Part shown: in pieces, positions 1 to 5,467 of the stretch
How the letters are laid out: every line of letters starts with the position of its first letter
Position numbering within the stretch: position 1 is the first letter of the stretch
Source: an uncultured Ruminococcus sp.
GTDB lineage: Bacteria > Bacillota > Clostridia > Oscillospirales > Ruminococcaceae
Reading direction: 5' to 3'
DNA: 5,667 nucleotides
Assembly (NCBI GenBank): GCA_947175005.1
Contig: CAMWLD010000156.1
Coordinates: 1-5,667 of the forward strand
Notes under the pieces: generated by a model
The model's input: only the letters and a program-made list of their open reading frames with translations
Told to the model about the DNA's origin: nothing
Databases searched by the model: none
Translations under genes and position numbers: made by a program

Positions 1-56
1 TTATTAAATCTTTTATAAATTTTATCATTCTCGAGAATTTGTAATATTTTATTCAT
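1..56 (-). CDS. possible 5' end of a divergent gene, cut by the window edge
   Basis: On the minus strand an ATG at 56-54 opens a frame with no stop to position 1, giving 18 codons that begin MNKILQILEND. The residues look protein-like, and a divergent gene would explain the promoter-rich gap. Against it, there is no ribosome binding site in the bases before the ATG (a run of A and T), and 18 open codons can arise by chance. The palindrome at 27-38 would lie inside the frame. No function can be proposed. Confidence 0.2.
   Translation of the reverse strand, partial: MNKILQILENDKIYKRFN
27..38. promoter_or_regulatory. perfect 12-bp palindrome, possible operator
   Basis: The sequence ATTCTCGAGAAT is identical to its own reverse complement, and the symmetry does not continue outward. 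It is the only G+C-containing patch in a nearly pure A/T stretch. A symmetric site of this size could bind a dimeric regulator, but I do not recognise it as a known box. One 12-bp palindrome is weak evidence. Confidence 0.25.
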
Positions 57-83
57 AATTTATTTATATAAGTCATTGCTGGA

Positions 84-111
84 GGCAAGAGGCAAGAAGC
101 AAGAAGCAAGA
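84..111. repeat. four tandem 7-bp repeats (GGCAAGA/AGCAAGA)
   Basis: Two copies of GGCAAGA (84-90, 91-97) are followed directly by two copies of AGCAAGA (98-104, 105-111), so the array is four 7-mers with one G-to-A difference splitting it in half. It lies in non-coding DNA about 125 bp upstream of the promoter for the downstream genes. Heptameric short tandem repeats of this kind change copy number by slippage in some bacteria. Whether this one has any role is unknown. Confidence 0.85.
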
Positions 112-236
112 ATTTGGTATCGGTGAAAATGCAGAATAATATTTACAAAATGTTTCGGAAATGTTATAAACAGCCCGAAATACAAAAAAGTTAAGCAGAA
201 TTTTTTCATATAGGTCTTTATTTTTCATTTTGAATG

Positions 237-245
237 TGATATAAT
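237..245 (+). promoter_or_regulatory. extended -10 promoter for the lipoprotein-phoH-era genes
   Basis: A consensus TATAAT at 240-245 is preceded by TG one base upstream (237-238), giving the extended -10 form TGATATAAT. The -35 region around 217-222 is only T-rich and matches TTGACA poorly, which is usual when an extended -10 is present. Transcription would start near 252, leaving a leader of about 50 nt before the ATG at 305. It is the best promoter in the window and suits the vegetative sigma factor. Confidence 0.65.
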
Positions 246-304
246 AGAAATAATTGGTGGTTGGACGTGTTCTATGAGTTTTGGGAGAGAGAGGAGAAAC
301 AGGT

Positions 305-928
305 ATGAATTTGTTAAAAAAAATAATGTGCGGAGCGGGCTTGGCGGTTGTTATGATGATGTGTTCATGTGCGAATGGGGAGGAAATGTCGGATAATATT
401 TCGGAAAGCGCTGCCGAAGCATACACGAGAGAAACCGAGATTGCGGAGAATGCTTTATCGGAAGCGGCGGATAACGGAAATGAGGATATTTCATATGTCG
501 GCGTTACCCATAAGATAGAAAGCTATTACAGCAGGTATATTTCCTTGAACATTGAGGAAAATGAGATCGCACGGGAGGAAATTGAGGCGGCACAAGCACC
601 CTCGGAGGGCGGTACTTTTGTAATATTCAGGGCTGCGGACAATGAGCCTGTAAGATACAGGGAGAATCTGTACGGAGCTATGAAGCAGTTCGAGGAAAAT
701 TATTATATTATCGGGGAAAATGAGGTGTATTTTACAAGGCTGGAAAAATACTACGATACTTATCATTTGGAGAAAGCGGATATTTTAAATTATGTTTTCA
801 CGGAATACTGGATCGAGGGCGGCGAGGTTTATTATCTTGACAGGTTAAACGGTAAGCTTGTAATATGCGGCGAAGACCCTGTTCCGAAGCAGTTTCACGA
901 AATGGCAGAAGCAGATATGATAAAATAA
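305..928 (+). CDS. putative lipoprotein of unknown function
   Basis: This 207-residue protein is not recognised. The start at 305 is chosen over an in-frame TTG at 281 because AGGAG at 292-296 lies 8 nt upstream of the ATG and the protein then begins with a typical signal peptide: a Lys pair at 5-6, a hydrophobic core at about 7-19, then Cys-Ser-Cys. Cys22 (preceded by Met-Cys-Ser) is the likely lipid-attachment site, although the lipobox is imperfect; ordinary secretion is the alternative. Residues 23-65 are acidic and rich in Glu, Ala, Asn and Ser, which suggests a flexible linker on the outer membrane face. Residues 66-190 look folded and are rich in Tyr, Glu and Ile, with several Tyr pairs. 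The stop is 15 nt before phoH, so the two are probably cotranscribed. It occupies the place where Bacillus relatives carry yqfC/yqfD, but I see no resemblance to those. Confidence 0.75.
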   Translation: MNLLKKIMCGAGLAVVMMMCSCANGEEMSDNISESAAEAYTRETEIAENALSEAADNGNEDISYVGVTHKIESYYSRYISLNIEENEIAREEIEAAQAPSEGGTFVIFRAADNEPVRYRENLYGAMKQFEENYYIIGENEVYFTRLEKYYDTYHLEKADILNYVFTEYWIEGGEVYYLDRLNGKLVICGEDPVPKQFHEMAEADMIK

Positions 929-943
929 AGCAGGTGATAAATT

Positions 944-1897
944 ATGGCGGAGGCTGTGGTAAACGTTTCGTCGATCGAAAGCGTGATAGCGCTTTTCGGG
1001 AAGTTTGACGAAAATTTAAATCTTATACAAAAGCAGTATCAGGCGGCAGTGCTGGCGAGGGGGAACGATATCCGCATAAGCGGGGACGAGGCAAATGTCA
1101 AAAAGGCGGAGGCGGCGGTAAGGGCGCTGGCGGAAATGGCGGACAGGGGCGAGCAGATAACCGAGCAGAATCTGCGGTATATTTTCGCTATGGTGGAGGA
1201 AAATGCCTTGGAAGAGGCTGTGAAGCTTACCGACGGCGGAATATGCGTTACAGCGGGGGGCAAGGTCGTAAGGGCAAAGACTTTGGGGCAGAAAAAATAT
1301 GTGGACGCCATAAAGAACAACACCGTGGTAATGGGCGTAGGCCCTGCGGGGACGGGGAAAACCTATCTTGCGGTGGCTATGGCGGTAAAGGCATTCAAAA
1401 ATCACGAGGCAAGCAGGATAATCCTTACCCGCCCTGCGGTGGAGGCGGGGGAAAAGCTGGGCTTTCTGCCGGGGGACTTGCAGAACAAAGTCGACCCTTA
1501 TTTACGTCCGTTATATGACGCGCTTTTTGATATGATGGGGGCGGAGGTCTTTTCGAGGCATATGGAAAAGGGCAGCATTGAGGTAGCGCCTTTGGCGTAC
1601 ATGAGGGGGCGCACTCTTGACGACGCATTCATAATTCTTGACGAGGCGCAGAACACTACGCGGGAGCAGATAAAAATGTTCCTGACCCGGCTTGGCTTTG
1701 GCAGCAAAATGGTGATAACGGGGGACATTACTCAAATAGACCTGCCCGACGCTAAAAAATCGGGTCTGGTGGACGCTATGAATGTGTTAAAAAATGTGGA
1801 GGATATTGCCATTACGAAATTTACCGAAAAGGATGTTGTAAGGCACAAGCTGGTGCAGGATATAATCAGGGCGTATGAGAAAGCGTATAGAAATTGA
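944..1897 (+). CDS. phoH: PhoH-family ATPase (PhoH-like protein)
   Basis: This is a full-length 317-residue cytoplasmic P-loop ATPase of the PhoH/PhoL family. The N-terminal part (about 1-110) carries the small RNA-binding-like domain common in this family, seen in the segment around ARGNDIRISGDEANVKKAE. The ATPase core follows: Walker A GPAGTGKT at 133-140, the LTRPAVEAGEKLGFLPGD segment at 161-178, Walker B in FIILDEAQN at 229-237, the sensor-like TGDITQIDLP at 259-268 and the late Arg-His pair at 300-301. All key residues are present. The ATG at 944 has AGGTG 7 nt upstream. The family is linked to RNA metabolism and phosphate-starvation regulons, but the exact substrate is not settled. Its usual partner ybeY follows after 18 nt. 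The membrane HD-domain gene that often separates the two is missing here. Confidence 0.96.
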   Translation: MAEAVVNVSSIESVIALFGKFDENLNLIQKQYQAAVLARGNDIRISGDEANVKKAEAAVRALAEMADRGEQITEQNLRYIFAMVEENALEEAVKLTDGGICVTAGGKVVRAKTLGQKKYVDAIKNNTVVMGVGPAGTGKTYLAVAMAVKAFKNHEASRIILTRPAVEAGEKLGFLPGDLQNKVDPYLRPLYDALFDMMGAEVFSRHMEKGSIEVAPLAYMRGRTLDDAFIILDEAQNTTREQIKMFLTRLGFGSKMVITGDITQIDLPDAKKSGLVDAMNVLKNVEDIAITKFTEKDVVRHKLVQDIIRAYEKAYRN

Positions 1898-1915
1898 TTT
1901 TGGGAGTGGTTTATT

Positions 1916-2422
1916 ATGCCGAAGGTAAAGGTTTATGTGAAGAACAGTCAGAAAAATGTGAAGATACCCGTGGGGCTGCGGCTGCTGGTAAGAAAGTGCT
2001 GCGCTGCGGTGCTGGCAAACGAGCATTTTCCGGGGAATGCGGAGGTCAGCGTTTCCTTTGTGAACAATGCGGAGATACGCAGGCTGAACAGACAGTTCCG
2101 AGGAAAGGACAAGTCTACGGATGTGCTCAGCTTCCCTTTGGGAGAAAACGGCGTTTACGACATCAACCACGAGACGGGGGCTATGCTTTTGGGAGATGTG
2201 GTCATTTCCATGGAAACAGCGGTAAAGCAGGCGAGAGTTTACGGGCATTCTCCCGAGCGGGAGGTGGGCTTTTTAACGGTTCATTCAATGCTGCATTTGC
2301 TTGGGTACGATCATGAAACTTCTCCCTTGGACGCGGCGAAAATGCGGGAAAAGGAAGAGGAGATTTTGGGTGAACTGGGGCTTTCCCGTGAGATGACTTT
2401 TACGGAAAACGAGGGCAAATGA
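1916..2422 (+). CDS. ybeY: endoribonuclease/rRNA maturation factor YbeY
   Basis: YbeY is a zinc-dependent protein of the UPF0054 family that acts in 16S rRNA 3'-end maturation and ribosome quality control. The signature zinc site is complete: HSMLHLLGYDH at 123-133, with His123, His127 and His133 as ligands. The other conserved blocks are also present: STDVLSFP at 67-74, preceded by Arg-Gly-Lys, and GDVVIS at 93-98. At 168 residues it is of normal family length. The ATG has GGGAG 9 nt upstream. Its TGA overlaps the ATG of dgkA in an ATGA arrangement, so translational coupling is likely. The tail after about residue 160 is a short acidic extension without motifs. Nothing suggests loss of function. 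Confidence 0.97.
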   Translation: MPKVKVYVKNSQKNVKIPVGLRLLVRKCCAAVLANEHFPGNAEVSVSFVNNAEIRRLNRQFRGKDKSTDVLSFPLGENGVYDINHETGAMLLGDVVISMETAVKQARVYGHSPEREVGFLTVHSMLHLLGYDHETSPLDAAKMREKEEEILGELGLSREMTFTENEGK

Positions 2423-2904
2423 AAGAAAATATAAAGGGCTTCTTCCGCTCGTTTACATATGCGGCGGCGGGGGTGAGGGAGTGCGTAAAGAAAGAGCGGA
2501 ATATGCGGTTTCATCTGTGCGCGGCGGTGACTGTGATTTTATGGAGCTTATTTTACGAGCTTACAACCGGGGAATATTGTGCGCTGTTTTTATCAATCGG
2601 CTTTGTGATAGGTTCGGAGGTCATGAACACGGCAATAGAAGCGGCAGTGAATGTTACGGAAAAGGTAAGTCCCCTTGCCCGTACCGCAAAGGACTGCGGG
2701 GCGGGAGCGGTGCTAATAAGCGCCGTTACGGCGGTTTGCTGCGGTATTGCCCTTTTTGGGGACGGTGAAGTTCTTAGAAATATTTTAGATTTTTTTACGG
2801 ATAATCCTCTTGCGTTAGCGGGCGCCGGGGCATGGGTAATATTTGCGGTGATCTTTATATTCGGAAAAAATACGGAGAGAAGCATAAAGGAGAATGAAAA
2901 GTGA
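2419..2904 (+). CDS. dgkA: DgkA-type lipid kinase (undecaprenol/diacylglycerol kinase) with an extra C-terminal membrane segment
   Basis: This integral membrane kinase phosphorylates undecaprenol or diacylglycerol with ATP; in Gram-positives undecaprenol is the usual substrate, feeding cell-wall carrier recycling. Family marks are Glu26 with an Asn/Arg-rich stretch (ERNMRFHL, 26-33), the core EVMNTAIE at 67-74 and AKD at 90-92. Three membrane segments of the classic fold lie at about 33-48, 52-66 and 94-113. Two oddities are visible. The residue four after Glu74 is Asn78, where the family normally shows Asp. The protein is 161 residues against about 120-130 for typical homologues, because residues 115-161 add a fourth hydrophobic segment (about 131-148) and a charged tail. 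The ATG overlaps the ybeY stop by 4 nt and the stop overlaps the next GTG start by 4 nt. Substrate choice is inferred, not seen. Confidence 0.92.
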   Translation: MKENIKGFFRSFTYAAAGVRECVKKERNMRFHLCAAVTVILWSLFYELTTGEYCALFLSIGFVIGSEVMNTAIEAAVNVTEKVSPLARTAKDCGAGAVLISAVTAVCCGIALFGDGEVLRNILDFFTDNPLALAGAGAWVIFAVIFIFGKNTERSIKENEK

Positions 2905-3488
2905 TTACAGGTTTACAGCACGTGGGAACTCAAACTATAGAAACAGAGCGGCTTATACTGCGCAGATTTTCATACGAAGATACGGAAAATGTCTTTAAAA
3001 ACTGGGCAGGCGATGAAAAGGTGCAGTCAATGTATTCCGAGCCTGTTTACCCTGACTGTGAGGCGGTAAGAGGTTTGCTGGAAAAATATATAAATTCCTA
3101 TGAAAGGGACGATTACTACCGCTGGGCGGTGGCGCTAAAAGGTACGGACGAATGTATCGGGCAGATAGCTTATTTTCTTGTGGACAGCAAAAACCATTTT
3201 GCGGAGATAGAGTATTGTATCGGCAGTGAATTTCAGTGCAGAGGGTATGCCACGGAGGCGACAAGGGCTGTTATAGAATACGGCTTTGAAAAGATAAATC
3301 TGCACAAGGTTCAGATATGTACAAAGACCATAAACGCCAAGTCAAAGCGTGTTATTGAAAAATGCGGCTTTACATACGAGGGGACTTTGCGGGATTATTT
3401 CTTTATGAATGGCGAATATGTGGGACGGCATTATTTTTCAATGCTGCGAAGTGAATTTGAGAAGCGTGCCCATGAGACGGACAGGTAA
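2901..3488 (+). CDS. GNAT-family N-acetyltransferase (RimJ/RimL-like)
   Basis: This 195-residue cytoplasmic enzyme transfers an acetyl group from acetyl-CoA to an amine, but the acceptor cannot be read from sequence. The opening TETERLILRRF-like stretch (IETERLILRRF at 13-23) is typical of the RimJ/RimL branch. The acetyl-CoA loop is Gln112-Cys-Arg-Gly-Tyr-Ala117 (QxxGxA type), and the C-terminal motif has Asn144, Ser148 and EKCGF at 153-157. The domain looks intact from end to end. The start is GTG at 2901, overlapping the dgkA stop by 4 nt, with AAGGAG at 2887-2892 placed 8 nt upstream. It stands just before era, where cytidine deaminase (cdd) is found in Bacillus. A role in acetylating a ribosomal protein would suit the neighbours but is a guess. 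RimJ/RimL-like genes are a large, mixed group. Confidence 0.9.
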   Translation: MITGLQHVGTQTIETERLILRRFSYEDTENVFKNWAGDEKVQSMYSEPVYPDCEAVRGLLEKYINSYERDDYYRWAVALKGTDECIGQIAYFLVDSKNHFAEIEYCIGSEFQCRGYATEATRAVIEYGFEKINLHKVQICTKTINAKSKRVIEKCGFTYEGTLRDYFFMNGEYVGRHYFSMLRSEFEKRAHETDR

Positions 3489-3501
3489 AATGCTTTACCT
3501 G
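3482..3501 (+). promoter_or_regulatory. perfect 8-bp stem-loop before era
   Basis: CAGGTAAA (3482-3489) and TTTACCTG (3494-3501) are exact reverse complements around a 4-nt loop (ATGC). The 5' arm contains the TAA stop of the acetyltransferase (3486-3488). No T-run follows, so it is not a standard intrinsic terminator. It could be an mRNA processing or stability element between the two genes. It competes with the second hairpin at 3494-3508 for the same TTTACC arm. Confidence 0.6.
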
Positions 3502-3508
3502 CGGTAAA
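3494..3508 (+). promoter_or_regulatory. alternative 6-bp stem-loop touching the era ribosome binding site
   Basis: TTTACC (3494-3499) can pair instead with a second copy of GGTAAA at 3503-3508 across a 3-nt loop. Its last base is the first base of AAGGAG (3508-3513), the era ribosome binding site, which lies 10 nt before the ATG at 3524. This stem would place a helix against the ribosome binding site, while the upstream 8-bp stem would leave it free. The base pairing is seen directly; a switching role is inference. Confidence 0.4.
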
Positions 3509-3523
3509 AGGAGAATAGATCAT

Positions 3524-4429
3524 ATGAACACAAAATCGGTATTTATCACTATTGCGGGGAGGGCAAATGCGGGGAAATCCTCGCTGCTGAACGCACTTGT
3601 GGGGGAGAAAATAGCCATGGTGACGGACAAGCCCCAGACCACCCGCACAAAGATCACGGGAGTGGTCACAAGGGGAGAAATTCAATATGTTTTTATGGAC
3701 ACCCCGGGTATCCACAAGGCGAAAACAAAGCTTGGGGAGCATATGAACAAGGCGGTTAGGGACTGCATTTCGGATATTGACGGTATAGTCTATATGGCAG
3801 ATGTTACCGCTAAAATAAACGATATTGACAGGGCGGCAATGGCAGGCTTTAAGGGGACGAAAATTCCCGTTTTGCTGCTGCTGAACAAGATTGACCTTCT
3901 TCAGGATAAGGGGAAAATTGCGGAGAAGATCGCCGAATTTTCCGAGCTTTGCGAATTTAAGGCGGTCATTCCCGTAAGCGTGCGTGAAAATGACGGCTTG
4001 GATATTTTAATGGAAGAGATAACCTCTCTTGCGGCGGAAGCGCCCCATTATTTCCCTGAAGATTCGGTGACGGATCAGCCCGAAAAGGTGATAATGTCGG
4101 AGATGATAAGGGAAAAGGTAATGCTGCTTATGAGAGATGAGATTCCCCACGGGATAGCGGTCACCATAGAAAGCCTTGATGAGAGCGTGACAAAGGGCGG
4201 GGAGGATATTTTGAATATTTCCGCTGTTATCTACTGCGAGAGAGATTCCCATAAGGGAATGGTCATAGGCAAGGGCGGGAGTATGCTCAAAAAAGTGGGG
4301 GCGCTTGCCCGTGAAGAGCTGGAGGAATTTTTCCGCATAAGGGTGAATTTACAGCTTTGGGTAAAGGTGAAAGAGGACTGGCGGAACAGAGAGGGACTTA
4401 TCAGAAACTTCGGGCTTAACAATGATTGA
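3524..4429 (+). CDS. era: GTPase Era
   Basis: Era is an essential GTPase that binds 16S rRNA near its 3' end and promotes 30S subunit assembly. The 301-residue length is normal. The GTPase domain shows G1 GRANAGKSS at 12-20, switch I with PQTTRTKI at 37-44 (the Era-specific block), G3 DTPG at 59-62, G4 NKID at 121-124 and G5 around VSVREN at 151-156. The C-terminal KH domain contains GMVIGKGG at 245-252 and the RxxLE-like helix (LAREELEEFF) after it, for RNA binding. G1 differs from the common GRPNVGKS by Ala at two places, and G5 has Ser-Val in place of the usual Ser-Ala; both look tolerable. The ATG at 3524 has AAGGAG 10 nt upstream. YbeY, encoded three genes earlier, acts in the same 16S maturation process. 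No break or frameshift is visible. Confidence 0.97.
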   Translation: MNTKSVFITIAGRANAGKSSLLNALVGEKIAMVTDKPQTTRTKITGVVTRGEIQYVFMDTPGIHKAKTKLGEHMNKAVRDCISDIDGIVYMADVTAKINDIDRAAMAGFKGTKIPVLLLLNKIDLLQDKGKIAEKIAEFSELCEFKAVIPVSVRENDGLDILMEEITSLAAEAPHYFPEDSVTDQPEKVIMSEMIREKVMLLMRDEIPHGIAVTIESLDESVTKGGEDILNISAVIYCERDSHKGMVIGKGGSMLKKVGALAREELEEFFRIRVNLQLWVKVKEDWRNREGLIRNFGLNND

Positions 4430-4467
4430 AAATTACTGCGGTTACGGAATTTTTTGACAGTCTTGTT

Positions 4468-4496
4468 CCGACATTATCCGACTAAATTTTTACAAT
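4468..4496 (+). promoter_or_regulatory. weak promoter candidate for yqzL-recO
   Basis: A TACAAT hexamer at 4491-4496 has CCGACA (4468-4473) 17 bp upstream, which matches the -35 consensus only in its last four bases. A perfect TTGACA at 4454-4459 is nearby, but no -10-like hexamer lies 16-18 bp after it. The 146-bp A+T-rich gap after era makes a separate promoter reasonable; the exact hexamers are uncertain. Confidence 0.22.
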
Positions 4497-4531
4497 TATA
4501 AAGAAATGTTTTCGGGAAATAATTTTTAAAG

Positions 4532-4553
4532 AGGGGAATGTAATTTTTCCCTT
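4532..4553 (+). promoter_or_regulatory. hairpin in the yqzL leader
   Basis: AGGGGAA (4532-4538) pairs with TTCCCTT (4547-4553) with one G-T pair and an 8-nt loop. The following bases (AAACATCTC) are not a T-run, so it is a poor intrinsic terminator. It ends 11 nt before the GGAGG ribosome binding site (4565-4569) of the yqzL-like gene. It may modulate read-through or translation, or be chance. Confidence 0.35.
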
Positions 4554-4575
4554 AAACATCTCTTGGAGGTTTGTT

Positions 4576-4755
4576 ATGACCGATACATTTTCTTTGGATA
4601 GATGGAGCGTTTTTGAGAACAGCGGCAGGGTGTCCGATTACCTTTATTACAAAGGGATAGGGGTGCAGAAGATCTCCCGGCCCATGGAGGCGGCTAAAAT
4701 TGCTGAGGACGGTACAAGGGGTAGTGATAGGGGTGAGGGAACAGGGGGAGAATGA
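4576..4755 (+). CDS. yqzL: YqzL-like small protein
   Basis: This 59-residue frame begins at ATG 4576 with GGAGG (4565-4569) 6 nt upstream. The N-terminal half matches what I recall of the YqzL family, small proteins encoded between era and recO in Bacillus and Clostridia: Trp10, Phe13, Ser-Gly at 16-17, then SDYLYYKG at 20-27 (a W..F...G....YL.YK pattern). The location is also exactly right. The function of the family is unknown to me. The C-terminal third (about residues 42-59) is Gly/Arg/Glu-rich and overlaps the start of recO in another frame by 56 nt, so its composition is probably dictated by the recO sequence. The recO ribosome binding site (4686-4690) lies within this gene, which suggests translational coupling. 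The symbol rests on position and a short motif. Confidence 0.75.
   Translation: MTDTFSLDRWSVFENSGRVSDYLYYKGIGVQKISRPMEAAKIAEDGTRGSDRGEGTGGE
4686..4702 (+). promoter_or_regulatory. recO ribosome binding site and TTG start inside yqzL
   Basis: GGAGG at 4686-4690 is followed after 9 nt by TTG at 4700-4702. There is no ATG or GTG in the recO frame just upstream; the ATG at 4684 belongs to the yqzL frame. The residues after the TTG (LRTVQGVVIGVREQGENDR) align with the usual RecO N-terminus, which fixes this start. Confidence 0.75.
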
Positions 4756-5455
4756 CAGGATAGTTAAGGTGCTGTCCCCCGAAATGGGCGTTATCGAGAT
4801 AACCGCAAAGGGGGCGAAAAAGCAGAACTCGTCGGCAAATTCCACCTCGCAGCTTTTTGCCTGCGCCGACTTTTGCTTTAACGAGCGGAAGGGACGGTAT
4901 TATCTGAACAGCAGCAGCGTTAAGAGGATTTTTTACGGGCTGCGTTTGGATGTGGAAAAGGTGGCGCTTGCCTCTTACATGGCGCAGGCCATAGGCTTTG
5001 CGGTAACGGAGAATCAGACGGCGGGGGACGCTTACAGGCTGTTTATGAACAGTCTTTACATGCTTGCGGAGAGGGGTGGAGAATGCGGCTTTGTCAAGCT
5101 CGTTTTTGAGCTTAGGCTGACGGCGGTGCTGGGTATGCTGCCGAATCTCCTGGGGTGTGCGGAGTGCTTTCGGTTTGAGGATGTGGAGCTTACATTTATT
5201 GTAAATCGGGGGATTTTTTTATGCGGCGAGCATTTGGCCGACCGCCGCAGGCATGATGATATTTGCGTGGAGGTAAGCAGGGGGATATTTGACGCGATGC
5301 AGTTTATTTGTCTTGCGGATATGAAGAAGGTTTTTAATTTTAAGCTGTCGGGCAACGCTTTGGAAAAGCTGGGGTTTATTTGCGAAAAATATTTTTTGCA
5401 CATGATGGGGAGAGGGTTTAAGACACTGGATTTTTATAAGTCGATCGCTAAATAA
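4700..5455 (+). CDS. recO: DNA repair protein RecO
   Basis: RecO works with RecR (and RecF) to load RecA on SSB-coated single-stranded DNA and anneals complementary strands. The 251-residue length fits the family (about 240-260). The N-terminal OB-fold spans about 1-80, with the typical opening GVVIGVREQGENDRIV and the KGAKKQNS segment at 37-44. A helical domain follows, holding the zinc-type motif: Cys153-x-x-Cys156 and, 19 residues later, Cys175-x-x-His178. Many homologues have four cysteines here, so the fourth ligand would be His or be missing. Translation starts at TTG within the yqzL-like gene, a weak start that fits low expression and coupling. The TAA at 5453-5455 is followed by a hairpin without a T-run. 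The identification is secure from the N-terminus, the Cys motif and the position after era/yqzL. Confidence 0.95.
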   Translation: MLRTVQGVVIGVREQGENDRIVKVLSPEMGVIEITAKGAKKQNSSANSTSQLFACADFCFNERKGRYYLNSSSVKRIFYGLRLDVEKVALASYMAQAIGFAVTENQTAGDAYRLFMNSLYMLAERGGECGFVKLVFELRLTAVLGMLPNLLGCAECFRFEDVELTFIVNRGIFLCGEHLADRRRHDDICVEVSRGIFDAMQFICLADMKKVFNFKLSGNALEKLGFICEKYFLHMMGRGFKTLDFYKSIAK

Positions 5456-5467
5456 CGCTCAAACGCC

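Larger units (their letters stand above)
1..304. other. A+T-rich upstream region without an intact gene
   Basis: No plus-strand gene can be supported before the ATG at 305. The first 80 bases are extremely A+T-rich. Within the region I can see a perfect palindrome at 27-38, a 7-bp tandem repeat at 84-111 and a good extended -10 promoter at 237-245, each listed separately. A long minus-strand frame covering part of this region and the start of the next gene is rejected: it lies antisense to a signal peptide with a good ribosome binding site, and its translation is low-complexity and unlike a protein family. The stretch 112-230 shows nothing else I can name. Confidence 0.6.

Noticed and set aside
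148..163. AAATGTTTCGGAAAT, similar to AAATGTTTTCGGGAAAT at 4504-4520, as a shared operator
   Set aside because: The two differ by insertions within the core and lie in A/T-rich DNA where such matches are expected; the dyads (TTTC/GAAA) are very short.
281..304. Upstream TTG start for the lipoprotein gene
   Set aside because: It would put the ribosome binding site inside the coding region and add charged residues before the signal peptide; the ATG at 305 has a well-spaced AGGAG.
73..426. Long minus-strand open frame over the upstream region
   Set aside because: It is antisense to the promoter and the signal peptide of the lipoprotein gene, has no ribosome binding site, and translates to low-complexity sequence, partly from the heptamer array.
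1894..2316. Plus-strand open frame overlapping ybeY
   Set aside because: It is a Gly/Arg/Cys-rich shadow of ybeY in another frame; YbeY carries all its family motifs and the better ribosome binding site.
4454..4459. Perfect TTGACA as a -35 box
   Set aside because: No -10-like hexamer lies 16-18 bp downstream; the nearest candidates are 12 or 31 bp away.
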